Below, piece by piece: positions 6,789 to 12,544 of a DNA stretch of 12,544 bases. This stretch comes from an uncultured Paracoccus sp. Its GTDB lineage: Bacteria > Pseudomonadota > Alphaproteobacteria > Rhodobacterales > Rhodobacteraceae. The position numbers were made by a program, and so were the translations under genes. The stretch lies in assembly GCF_946221145.1 (NCBI RefSeq), contig NZ_CAMIOH010000084.1, forward strand, positions 1 to 12,544, read 5' to 3'. The notes under the pieces were generated by a model. That model was not told where the DNA came from, made no database searches, and saw only the letters and a program-made list of their open reading frames with translations. Each line of letters opens with the position of its first letter. Positions within the stretch are counted from its first letter, which is position 1.

Positions 6789-7667
6789 CTATGATGCCGC
6801 ATCGGATCGACTCATCAGGTTGCGCTTGGGCGTGAAGGGACACTGTTTCAGCAGGTCTTCCGTGAGTGCGGCCACTTCTGCCTGAGGCGCATCATCAATC
6901 ATCTGCCGGACATCGCGCAACGAAAAACCTGGCTGCACATTGAACGGATGGGCATCCCGGACATTGCCGGCCTCGTAATAGTCAAAAAACTTGGTCTGGT
7001 CGCCCGCAAGTTTATTAACCGAGGTCATCCAGGCCGATCGCCGTCCATAGGCCTGAGAGACGATGATGCCGTGCAGCGACGACGAAATCGTCCTCTCGCA
7101 ACTGCAGATATCGTCGATGACCTTATCGACCGGCTTTGTCACGTCGATCAAAAAGACATCTTCCGGCAGTTTGTCCTTCCAGAACTCCAGATCCATATAA
7201 TGCGGAATGAAGCCGCAACGACCCGAGACCGGCGCTGTATCCGACTGATAGAATGTCGGCAGCAAAATCGCCGGATCACCAAAGACATCACTGGTCGCAT
7301 ATCCCAAACGGCGCAGATAGTGCGCAGTCCGCGGCCCCCTGACCGCCGTCACCTGCCGGGGGGCTGCGAATTCATCGCTTTCCGAAATGATTCCGGACCC
7401 CCATACGGTAACCTTTCCCGCTACCGGGATATGTCGCAACAAGCTGCCAGCCCCGTAAATGCACGGAACTCGCCGCTGCGCGGACCGAGCGCACCAGCGC
7501 GGAATCTCGCCGGTGATTGCTTCGAAAAGGAAGGGCGTGACCCAATCACCGAAATTCCGCGGCTCGTACCAGCTCCAATAGATGTTCCGATGAGCAGAAA
7601 AACCCAAATCGCGCACGATGCGCTTCAGGCGCCCGTCATGCACGAAAAGGTGACTGCTTTGCGGCAT
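6789..7667 (-). CDS. Polysaccharide pyruvyl transferase family protein downstream of sdhA
   Basis: Encodes 292 residues from the ATG at 7667. The frame is open further upstream, over sdhA, but recognisable sequence begins at MPQSSHLF. Motifs typical of the polysaccharide pyruvyl transferase family are present in order: NFGD (38-41), GAGS (72-75), WGSGI (89-93), RGPRT (110-114), GDPAILLP (130-137), IPHYMD (154-159) and TISSSLHGIIVSQAYG (193-208). Members transfer pyruvate ketal groups to sugars of surface glycans, or act as related glycan enzymes; the substrate here is unknown. No signal peptide is seen. The ATG overlaps the sdhA stop (TGATG), so it is probably read by coupled translation in the sdh transcript. 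Its GC is low: hand counts of 43-52% in lines at 6961, 7141 and 7561, against about 70% in a line of sdhA. This suggests horizontal acquisition. Confidence 0.82.
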   Translation of the reverse strand: MPQSSHLFVHDGRLKRIVRDLGFSAHRNIYWSWYEPRNFGDWVTPFLFEAITGEIPRWCARSAQRRVPCIYGAGSLLRHIPVAGKVTVWGSGIISESDEFAAPRQVTAVRGPRTAHYLRRLGYATSDVFGDPAILLPTFYQSDTAPVSGRCGFIPHYMDLEFWKDKLPEDVFLIDVTKPVDKVIDDICSCERTISSSLHGIIVSQAYGRRSAWMTSVNKLAGDQTKFFDYYEAGNVRDAHPFNVQPGFSLRDVRQMIDDAPQAEVAALTEDLLKQCPFTPKRNLMSRSDAAS

Positions 7668-9469
7668 CAATAGACCCGTTTTTTCGGCGCAATCTTCTTC
7701 AGGTCGATCCCGCCTTCCGCTTCCGTCGTCAACGGATCCAGATGCACCGGGCGATAATCCAGCGTCACCCGGTTGCCCTCGACCCATGCAAGCGAGTGCT
7801 TGCGCCAGGTGGCGTCGTCCCGCTCGGGCCAGTCCTCATGCGCATGGGCGCCCCGGCTTTCCTTGCGCGCCTCGGCGGCGACGATGGTGGCCAGGGCGTT
7901 GGGCATCAGGTTGGTCAGCTCCAGCGTCTCCATCAGATCGGTGTTCCAGATCAGACCGCGATCGGTGACCTTCAGGTCGTCCAGCTTGGCGGCGATGGCG
8001 ATCATCTTTTCCGCCCCCTCGGCCAGCGTCTTGTCGGTGCGGAACACCGCCGCGTCGGCCTGCATGGTGCGCTGCATTTCCAGCCGCAGATCGGCGGTCG
8101 GGGTGGTGCCGTTGGCGTTGCGGATCGCGTCGAACCGATCAAGCGCCTTGTCGACCTGCGCCTGATTGGTCGGCGGGATCGACGCCACGCGGTCGATCAC
8201 CTGACCGGCGCGGATCGCCGCTGCGCGGCCGAACACCACCAGGTCGATCAGCGAGTTCGAGCCAAGCCGGTTCGCCCCATGGACCGAGGCGCAGCCCGCC
8301 TCGCCCACCGCCATCAGGCCGGGGAACACCGCGTCGGGATTGTCGGCGGTGGGGTTCAGAACCTCGCCCCAATAGTTGGTCGGGATGCCGCCCATGTTAT
8401 AGTGAACCGTCGGCAGGATCGGGATCGGCTGCTTGGTCACATCGACGCCCGCAAAGATCTTGGCCGATTCGCTGATGCCGGGCAGCCGTTCGGCCAAAGC
8501 CTCGGGCGGCAGGTGCATCAGGTTCAGGAACATGTGGTCCTTGTCGGGACCGACGCCACGGCCTTCACGGATCTCGATGGTGATGCAGCGGCTGACCACG
8601 TCGCGCGACGCCAGATCCTTGTAGGTGGGGGCATAGCGTTCCATGAACCGCTCGCCCTCGCTGTTGGTCAGGTAACCACCCTCGCCCCGCGCGCCTTCGG
8701 TGATCAGGCAGCCCGAGCCATAGATCCCGGTCGGGTGGAACTGCACGAATTCCATGTCCTGCAAGGGCAGGCCCGCGCGGGCGACCATGCCGCCGCCGTC
8801 GCCGGTGCAGGTATGGGCCGATGTGGCGCTGAAATAGGCGCGGCCATAGCCGCCGGTCGCCAGCACCACCATCTTGGCGTTGAAGACGTGGATGGTGCCG
8901 TCATCCAGCTTCCAGCAGACGACGCCGGTGCATTTGCCGTCGGTGATGATCAGGTCCAGCGCGAAATATTCGATGAAGAACTCGGCCTTTTCCTTCAGCG
9001 ACTGACCATACAGCGTGTGCAGGATCGCGTGGCCGGTGCGGTCGGCGGCGGCGCAGGTGCGCTGAACCGGGGGGCCTTCGCCGAATTCGGTCGTGTGGCC
9101 ACCGAAGGGGCGCTGATAGATCTTGCCTTCCTCGGTCCGGGAAAACGGCACGCCGTAATGTTCCAGCTCGTAGACGGCCTTGGGGGCCTCGCGCGCCAGG
9201 TATTCCATGGCGTCGGTATCGCCCAGCCAGTCCGACCCCTTGACGGTGTCGTACATGTGCCATTGCCAGTTGTCCGGGCCCATGTTCGACAGCGACGCGG
9301 CGATGCCGCCCTGCGCCGCGACGGTGTGGGACCGGGTCGGGAACACCTTGGTCACGCAGGCCGTGCGCAGCCCCTGTTCGGCCATGCCCAGCGTCGCGCG
9401 CAGACCGGCCCCGCCGGCCCCCACCACGACCACGTCATAATCATGCGTATGGATATCGTATGCAGCCAT
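7667..9469 (-). CDS. sdhA: Succinate dehydrogenase flavoprotein subunit
   Basis: Encodes 600 residues, the usual alphaproteobacterial length. It oxidises succinate to fumarate with covalently bound FAD, on the cytoplasmic side of complex II. The Rossmann motif GAGGAG is at 17-22. The FAD-linking histidine is H48 in SHTVAAQGG. Substrate and catalytic residues expected from E. coli SdhA are present: H245 (FHPTG), R289 (ASRDVVSR), H356 (HYNMGG), E390 and R401 (GANRLGSNSL). The C-terminal domain contains RTDKTLAEGAEK and NLMPNALATIVAAEARKESRGAHAHEDWPERDD, which are family hallmarks. The GAGGA ribosome binding site overlaps the sdhD stop, and the ATG is 7 nt after it. The stop is shared with the start of the pyruvyl transferase-like gene. 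The gene is intact. Confidence 0.99.
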   Translation of the reverse strand: MAAYDIHTHDYDVVVVGAGGAGLRATLGMAEQGLRTACVTKVFPTRSHTVAAQGGIAASLSNMGPDNWQWHMYDTVKGSDWLGDTDAMEYLAREAPKAVYELEHYGVPFSRTEEGKIYQRPFGGHTTEFGEGPPVQRTCAAADRTGHAILHTLYGQSLKEKAEFFIEYFALDLIITDGKCTGVVCWKLDDGTIHVFNAKMVVLATGGYGRAYFSATSAHTCTGDGGGMVARAGLPLQDMEFVQFHPTGIYGSGCLITEGARGEGGYLTNSEGERFMERYAPTYKDLASRDVVSRCITIEIREGRGVGPDKDHMFLNLMHLPPEALAERLPGISESAKIFAGVDVTKQPIPILPTVHYNMGGIPTNYWGEVLNPTADNPDAVFPGLMAVGEAGCASVHGANRLGSNSLIDLVVFGRAAAIRAGQVIDRVASIPPTNQAQVDKALDRFDAIRNANGTTPTADLRLEMQRTMQADAAVFRTDKTLAEGAEKMIAIAAKLDDLKVTDRGLIWNTDLMETLELTNLMPNALATIVAAEARKESRGAHAHEDWPERDDATWRKHSLAWVEGNRVTLDYRPVHLDPLTTEAEGGIDLKKIAPKKRVY

Positions 9470-9476
9470 GATGTCC

Positions 9477-9863
9477 TCAGATCGCGATGGTGACCAGCGT
9501 CATCTTGGCCAGCGCAAAGACCGCCGCCGCGATGACCGCCCAGGAAAAGACCACCGAGATGATGATCGCCACCTTGCGCGCCGTGTGTTGGAAATAATCG
9601 TCGATCATGATCCGGGTGCCCTTGATGAAATGCACCATGCCCACGACGATGAACAGCGCCGTGATCAGCGCCGGATAGGGACGGCCGAAATAGGCCACCA
9701 GTTCGGGATGCGGCAGGCCGATCGCCTTGCCGATCACCAGCATGAAGGCCGGGACCAGCAGCACCAGCGCGCAGGCGCTGACGGTCAGGAACCAGTGATC
9801 CTGCGTGCCGGTATGGGACGCGCCCAGACCTGCGGCGGCTTTGCGGGGGGTGATGTAACGCAT
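9477..9863 (-). CDS. sdhD: Succinate dehydrogenase membrane anchor subunit
   Basis: Encodes 128 residues with three transmembrane segments at about 24-47, 63-82 and 97-121. It anchors SdhAB together with SdhC and helps bind heme b and ubiquinone. In segment 2, H78 (GMVHFIKG) is the likely heme ligand. D89 and Y90 (IDDYFQHTARK) stand eleven and twelve residues later, the same spacing as H71, D82 and Y83 in E. coli SdhD. The N-terminus MRYITPRKAAAGLGASHTGTQDHW is typical of alphaproteobacterial SdhD. It starts 11 nt after the sdhC stop and ends 7 nt before sdhA, consistent with one operon. Confidence 0.95.
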   Translation of the reverse strand: MRYITPRKAAAGLGASHTGTQDHWFLTVSACALVLLVPAFMLVIGKAIGLPHPELVAYFGRPYPALITALFIVVGMVHFIKGTRIMIDDYFQHTARKVAIIISVVFSWAVIAAAVFALAKMTLVTIAI

Positions 9864-9874
9864 GTCGCCGACCC

Positions 9875-10267
9875 TCAGAACACGAAGAACAGGATGATCG
9901 AGATCAGCGTCAGCACGGCCGATCCGATGATGATGGCCCAGCTTGCCTGCTCGGATTCCTTGATGCCCAGCAGCTGGCCCGCATCATAGAACAGGTGCCG
10001 GATCCCGGCCAGCGTGTGGAACCACAGCGCCCAGGCGGATCCCGCCAGCACGATGAAGCCCAGCCACGAGCGCACCACCCAGTCGGCGGTGGCAAAGGCC
10101 CGCGGGCCGCTGACGGCGGCGGTCAGCCACCACACGATCAGCAGGATGCCCGCGACAAGCGCGTGCCCCGTGATCCGCGTCAGGATCGAGGTGACCGCCG
10201 CGATGGGCAGTCGATAGACCTGAAGATGGGGGGAAAGCGGCCGGTTGCCCCGGTTCACATCGGCCAT
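9875..10267 (-). CDS. sdhC: Succinate dehydrogenase cytochrome b556 subunit
   Basis: Encodes 130 residues with three transmembrane segments at about 34-52, 67-86 and 108-129. It is the other half of the complex II membrane anchor. RPLSPHLQVYRLP (9-21) is the family N-terminal signature. S27 and R31 (TSILTRITG) match the quinone-site residues at the same numbers in E. coli SdhC, and H84 within HTLAGIRH (84-91) matches its heme b ligand. The frame is open further upstream to 10366, but an AAAGGAG ribosome binding site lies 9 nt before the ATG at 10267 and homology starts there. It is the first gene of the sdh operon. Upstream are 212 nt carrying several perfect dyads described separately. Confidence 0.96.
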   Translation of the reverse strand: MADVNRGNRPLSPHLQVYRLPIAAVTSILTRITGHALVAGILLIVWWLTAAVSGPRAFATADWVVRSWLGFIVLAGSAWALWFHTLAGIRHLFYDAGQLLGIKESEQASWAIIIGSAVLTLISIILFFVF

Positions 10268-10359
10268 GATGCGGCGCTCCTTTGTCGGTTCTGGCTTGAC
10301 CCGTCGCAGGCAAGGCTGGCCTCGCGGGCTGGCGATTGGCGCGTGTTCTGTCGGCATTT

Positions 10360-10373
10360 GTGACATCTGTCAC
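10360..10373. promoter_or_regulatory. CRP-type dyad upstream of sdhC
   Basis: GTGACA-TC-TGTCAC is a perfect inverted repeat 93-106 nt upstream of the sdhC ATG. Read from 10359 it is TGTGA-N6-TCACC, nine of ten positions of the CRP-type consensus TGTGA-N6-TCACA. A Crp/Fnr-family regulator is a natural guess, but no regulator gene is in the window and no clear promoter could be placed relative to it. The neighbouring CATCTG (10364-10369) can alternatively pair with CAGATG (10377-10382). Confidence 0.5.
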
Positions 10374-10418
10374 CGGCAGATGCCAGAGCATCGGCCTATT
10401 TTCATCGCTTTGCCGGCT

Positions 10419-10451
10419 TTGTGATCACGACCTGCCAACCCGTGATCACAA
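10419..10451. promoter_or_regulatory. Paired GTGATCAC palindromes, probable operator for sdh
   Basis: TTGTGATCACG (10419-10429) and CGTGATCACAA (10441-10451) form a perfect 11-bp inverted repeat with an 11-nt spacer. Each arm contains the self-complementary octamer GTGATCAC, and the two octamer centres are 21 bp apart, two helical turns. This is the architecture of two dimeric regulator sites on one DNA face. The site lies between the mch stop (10480) and sdhC, about 152-184 nt upstream of the sdhC ATG. A TTGGCA element resembling a -35 box on the - strand lies in the spacer, but no good -10 follows. The binding protein cannot be named from sequence alone. Confidence 0.55.
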
Positions 10452-10479
10452 GAGATGCTGCGGTTGCGAACTGTTTGCG

Positions 10480-11514
10480 CTAGACCGGAATCAAGGCCCA
10501 ATAGTCCAGATCCAGCAGCACCTCGGGCAGATAGCGCCCGTCGGCGTCCTTCAACGGGAATGCCGCGCTGTCGCCCTTGGTCGCGACCAGCCGCAGCCGG
10601 ATCGCGCCGACGCCCGGCGCATCGGTCGGGGCCTTGTCCAGAACTTCGGACCAGGCGCGGACGGTATCGCCCGCGAAGCAGGGGTTGGCGTGGGCCCCGC
10701 CATTCAGCGCGACGATCATCTGCGCATTGGCAAGCCCGTTGAAGGACAGCGCCCGCGCCATGCTGATGACGTGACCGCCATAGATCAGCCGCTTGCCGTC
10801 GTCGCGGTTGGTGGCGTCGAAATGGACCTTGGCGGTGTTCTGCCACAACCGCGTGGCCAGCATATGCTCGGCCTCCTCGATCGTGACACCGTCCACGTGG
10901 TCGATCGTCTCGCCCACCGCGTAATCGCCCCAGCGATGCGGTTCCCCCGCCAGGTCGAAATCGTAGTCGCTGAAATCCAGCCCCTCGGGGATCACCAGAT
11001 CTTCGGGCGCGACCACGGCGGCCAGGTCGGGAACGACTGTTTCCGGTGCGGGGGCGTCGGTGTCGCGCTTGCGGACCATCACCCAGCGGACATATTCCAG
11101 CACGACCTGATCCATCTGGTTCAGTCCCTGGGTGCGCACCCAGACCACCCCGGACTTGCCGTTGCTGTTCTGCTTCAGCCCGATCACCTGCGATTCCGAC
11201 CGCAAGGTGTCGCCCGGCCAGACCGGCGCCAGCCAGCGGCCCTGCGCATAGCCCAGGTTCGCCACCGCGTTCAGGCTGACATCCGGCACGGTCTTCCCGA
11301 ACACGACGTGAAAGGCCAGCAGGTCGTCCATCGGACTGCCTTCCAGCCCGCAGCCCGCGGCGAATTCGTCGCTGGAATACAGCGCGTGGCGCGCCGGATA
11401 CAGCGCGTGATACAGCGCCCGTTCGCCTTCGGCGACGGTGCGGGGAACGGCATGGCGGATCACGTCGCCGATGCGGTAATCCTCGAAGAAACGGCCCGGA
11501 TTGGTCTTGGTCAT
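10480..11514 (-). CDS. mch: Mesaconyl-C1-CoA hydratase (beta-methylmalyl-CoA dehydratase)
   Basis: Encodes 344 residues and is a double hot-dog (MaoC-type) protein. In the ethylmalonyl-CoA pathway it interconverts mesaconyl-C1-CoA and beta-methylmalyl-CoA in the cytoplasm. Domain 1 spans about 8-150, with FHVVFGKTVPDVSLNAVANLGYAQGR (68-93) and PVWPGDTLRSESQVIG. Domain 2 spans about 195-340, with the hydratase-type segment IYGGHVISMARALSFNGLANAQ and NPCFAGDTVRAWSEVL. The sequence and length match what I recall of the R. sphaeroides enzyme, whose gene also lies beside sdh. The ATG overlaps the DUF1737 stop (ATGA), and GGGGCAG upstream may serve as ribosome binding site. It ends a leftward operon with the NnrU-like and HpcH/CitE-family genes. 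No intrinsic terminator with a T-run follows it. Confidence 0.9.
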   Translation of the reverse strand: MTKTNPGRFFEDYRIGDVIRHAVPRTVAEGERALYHALYPARHALYSSDEFAAGCGLEGSPMDDLLAFHVVFGKTVPDVSLNAVANLGYAQGRWLAPVWPGDTLRSESQVIGLKQNSNGKSGVVWVRTQGLNQMDQVVLEYVRWVMVRKRDTDAPAPETVVPDLAAVVAPEDLVIPEGLDFSDYDFDLAGEPHRWGDYAVGETIDHVDGVTIEEAEHMLATRLWQNTAKVHFDATNRDDGKRLIYGGHVISMARALSFNGLANAQMIVALNGGAHANPCFAGDTVRAWSEVLDKAPTDAPGVGAIRLRLVATKGDSAAFPLKDADGRYLPEVLLDLDYWALIPV

Positions 11515-11717
11515 TGCTGCCCCAGTTTCAGATCGGGATGATAATCGACATCGACCGCCTTGGTGACGGCCTGCCCCATCCGCATCACCCCCTTTTGCGG
11601 ATCCCAGGCCATGGTCGGCCCGCCATGCAGCGACCAGCCCTTGGACAGAGCCTCGCTGACGCGGTGACAGAATCGCGACGTGTCGTCCTCGGTGATGCAG
11701 CGATACAGCGTGGTCAT
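11511..11717 (-). CDS. DUF1737 family small protein
   Basis: Encodes 68 residues. The pattern LYRCITEDDTSRFCHRVSEALSKGW, then LHGGPTMAWD, then MRMGQAVTK, is the compact DUF1737 fold found widely in Proteobacteria and of unknown function. It is soluble, with no signal or membrane segment. A GGAGG ribosome binding site lies 5 nt before the ATG. The start is 1 nt after the NnrU-like stop, and the stop overlaps the mch start by 4 nt, so it is translated in the same operon. Its fixed position next to mch hints at a role with that pathway, but this is inference from location only. Confidence 0.88.
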   Translation of the reverse strand: MTTLYRCITEDDTSRFCHRVSEALSKGWSLHGGPTMAWDPQKGVMRMGQAVTKAVDVDYHPDLKLGQQ

Positions 11718-11718
11718 G

Positions 11719-12267
11719 TCAGCCTCCGAAGGGCCAGGGTCCGACCCAGCCGTGGATCAGGCCCACGGCCAGCATGACGATGACGGCCCCCGCGGCCGCC
11801 ATGATTTCCTTGCGCACAGGGAACGGCCCGGTCCGCCGCTGCCACGCACCGGCGCGGTTCAGCACGGCCATTTCCACAAGCGCCCAGATCAGCAGCCCGC
11901 CGAACAGCACCAGCGACGGCAGGTCGCCGTTCACCAGCAGATGCGCCACCGCCCAGAGCGAAAAGGCCGTCAATTGCGGATGGCGGATCCATGCCGTCAC
12001 GCGGGTCTTCATCCCGTCCGCCGCGAACAGATAGAAGGCCAGCAGCACCAGCAGGTTGTTGATGCCAACCGTGGCGGGCGACGGCCCCCACCAGAACGGC
12101 CCGTCCGCGCGCCTGTAGCCGATCACCATCAGCACCACCGACAGCCCCAGCAGCAGCGTGACTATGCCCCTGCCCTTGTCGCCCATCGCCGCCCGGCGTT
12201 CGGGCGACAGGCGTTTGAACAGATGCGCGGCCCACCACAGGGCGACACCAAGGATCAGGATCAACAT
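11719..12267 (-). CDS. NnrU family integral membrane protein
   Basis: Encodes 182 residues with about five or six hydrophobic segments (near 1-17, 34-50, 68-83, 98-112, 117-134 and 155-173). The family signature is the RHPQL motif at 95-99 followed by HLLVNGD at 109-115, and WWAAHLFKRLSP at the N-terminus is also typical. The family was named from a nitrite/nitric-oxide-related locus in Rhodobacter, and it resembles isoprenylcysteine methyltransferase-like membrane proteins, but the biochemical role is not settled. No denitrification genes are nearby. The start has AAGGA about 8 nt upstream. It lies 41 nt after the HpcH/CitE-family gene and 1 nt before DUF1737, so it is part of the mch operon. 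Confidence 0.88.
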   Translation of the reverse strand: MLILILGVALWWAAHLFKRLSPERRAAMGDKGRGIVTLLLGLSVVLMVIGYRRADGPFWWGPSPATVGINNLLVLLAFYLFAADGMKTRVTAWIRHPQLTAFSLWAVAHLLVNGDLPSLVLFGGLLIWALVEMAVLNRAGAWQRRTGPFPVRKEIMAAAGAVIVMLAVGLIHGWVGPWPFGG

Positions 12268-12308
12268 CTGGCTTTTCCTTGCTGGATGACACAGGCGCCA
12301 CCCTGCCC

Positions 12309-12544
12309 CTATCCGGCCATGGCCGCAATCGCATTGGCACGGTCCAGCGTCTTGCGGGCGGTGTCGACATGCAGGTTCTCGACGATTTTGCCATCGACCA
12401 CGGCGACCGCCTTGCCTTCGGCGATGGCGGCATCAAAGGCGTCGATCTGGCGGCGGGCCAGGTCGATTTCGGCATCGGTCGGGGCAAAGGCGTCATTGGC
12501 GATGGCCAGCTGGGCGGGATGGATCAGCGTCTTGCCGTCAAAGC
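12309..12544 (-). CDS. HpcH/HpaI/CitE-family enzyme, C-terminal part (malyl-CoA thioesterase or lyase)
   Basis: A leftward frame enters at the window edge and ends at TAG (12311-12309), leaving 78 complete C-terminal residues. FDGKTLIHPAQ and the later VVDGKIVENLHV are hallmarks of the citrate lyase beta / malyl-CoA lyase family; the C-terminal segment normally reaches into the neighbouring subunit's active site. By gene order (next to NnrU, DUF1737 and mch) it corresponds to what I recall as mcl2, the (3S)-malyl-CoA thioesterase of R. sphaeroides. The visible part cannot separate that from the mcl1-type lyase, so no symbol is given. The catalytic N-terminal part lies outside the window. It is probably the upstream gene of the mch operon. 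Confidence 0.85.
   Translation of the reverse strand, partial: FDGKTLIHPAQLAIANDAFAPTDAEIDLARRQIDAFDAAIAEGKAVAVVDGKIVENLHVDTARKTLDRANAIAAMAG

Noticed and set aside
7742..9493. 583-codon open frame on the + strand opposite sdhA
   Set aside because: It mirrors sdhA, is rich in Gly/Arg/His/Val as expected of antisense high-GC frames, and has no recognisable domain or ribosome binding site.
10419..10451. The GTGATCAC inverted repeat as an intrinsic terminator of mch
   Set aside because: The sequence following it in the - direction is AAGCCGGC with no T-run, and each arm is itself palindromic, which fits an operator better than a terminator.
1..12544. CRISPR arrays, tRNA/rRNA genes, transposases, toxin-antitoxin or defence genes
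   Set aside because: No regularly spaced repeats, cloverleaf-type sequences or matching protein motifs were seen on either strand.

Overview
The window looks like a chromosomal segment of an alphaproteobacterium of the Rhodobacteraceae, most likely Paracoccus or a close relative. The evidence is high GC content, Rhodobacteraceae-type protein sequences, the order glyQ - small membrane protein - glyS, and a block (HpcH/CitE-type enzyme, NnrU, DUF1737, mesaconyl-CoA hydratase) next to the succinate dehydrogenase genes. I recall the same block from Rhodobacter sphaeroides. The genus is inferred, not proven.

Left part, 1-4117. A SPOR-like envelope protein gene runs leftward off the window edge. 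Divergent from it, behind a good sigma70-type promoter at 481-509, is a tight + strand operon: glyQ (glycyl-tRNA synthetase alpha), a small anchored protein with no known function, and glyS (beta). These genes overlap by 4 and 1 nt. Inside glyS, 3410-3592 is an AT-richer stretch with foreign-looking codons that stays in frame.

Middle, 4118-10267. glyS converges on a leftward succinate dehydrogenase locus. A bidirectional terminator and a second hairpin fill the 135-nt gap. The four subunit genes are present and look intact, but they do not form a plain sdhCDAB set. Between sdhA and sdhB lie four extra leftward genes: a polysaccharide pyruvyl transferase-like gene that overlaps the sdhA stop (TGATG), two small lipoprotein genes, and a sulfotransferase-like gene whose stop lies inside the sdhB ribosome binding site. 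The pyruvyl transferase-like gene is clearly poorer in GC than sdhA and is probably acquired.

The 212-nt gap upstream of sdhC holds two kinds of perfect dyad symmetry. One is a pair of GTGATCAC palindromes 21 bp apart. The other is a GTGACA-TC-TGTCAC element that fits the CRP-type pattern. These are the best candidates for control sites of the sdh operon.

Right part, 10480-12544. A leftward cluster reads HpcH/CitE-family enzyme (partial at the edge), NnrU-like membrane protein, DUF1737 protein, and mesaconyl-CoA hydratase (mch). mch belongs to the ethylmalonyl-CoA pathway of acetyl-CoA assimilation, and the lyase/thioesterase family gene acts on malyl-CoA-type substrates. That pathway yields glyoxylate plus propionyl-CoA; propionyl-CoA becomes succinate, which succinate dehydrogenase oxidises, so the juxtaposition makes metabolic sense.

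I saw no tRNA, rRNA, CRISPR array, insertion sequence or phage genes. The points most worth following up are the envelope/sugar-modification genes embedded in the sdh operon, the dual palindromes upstream of sdhC, and the anomalous patch in glyS.
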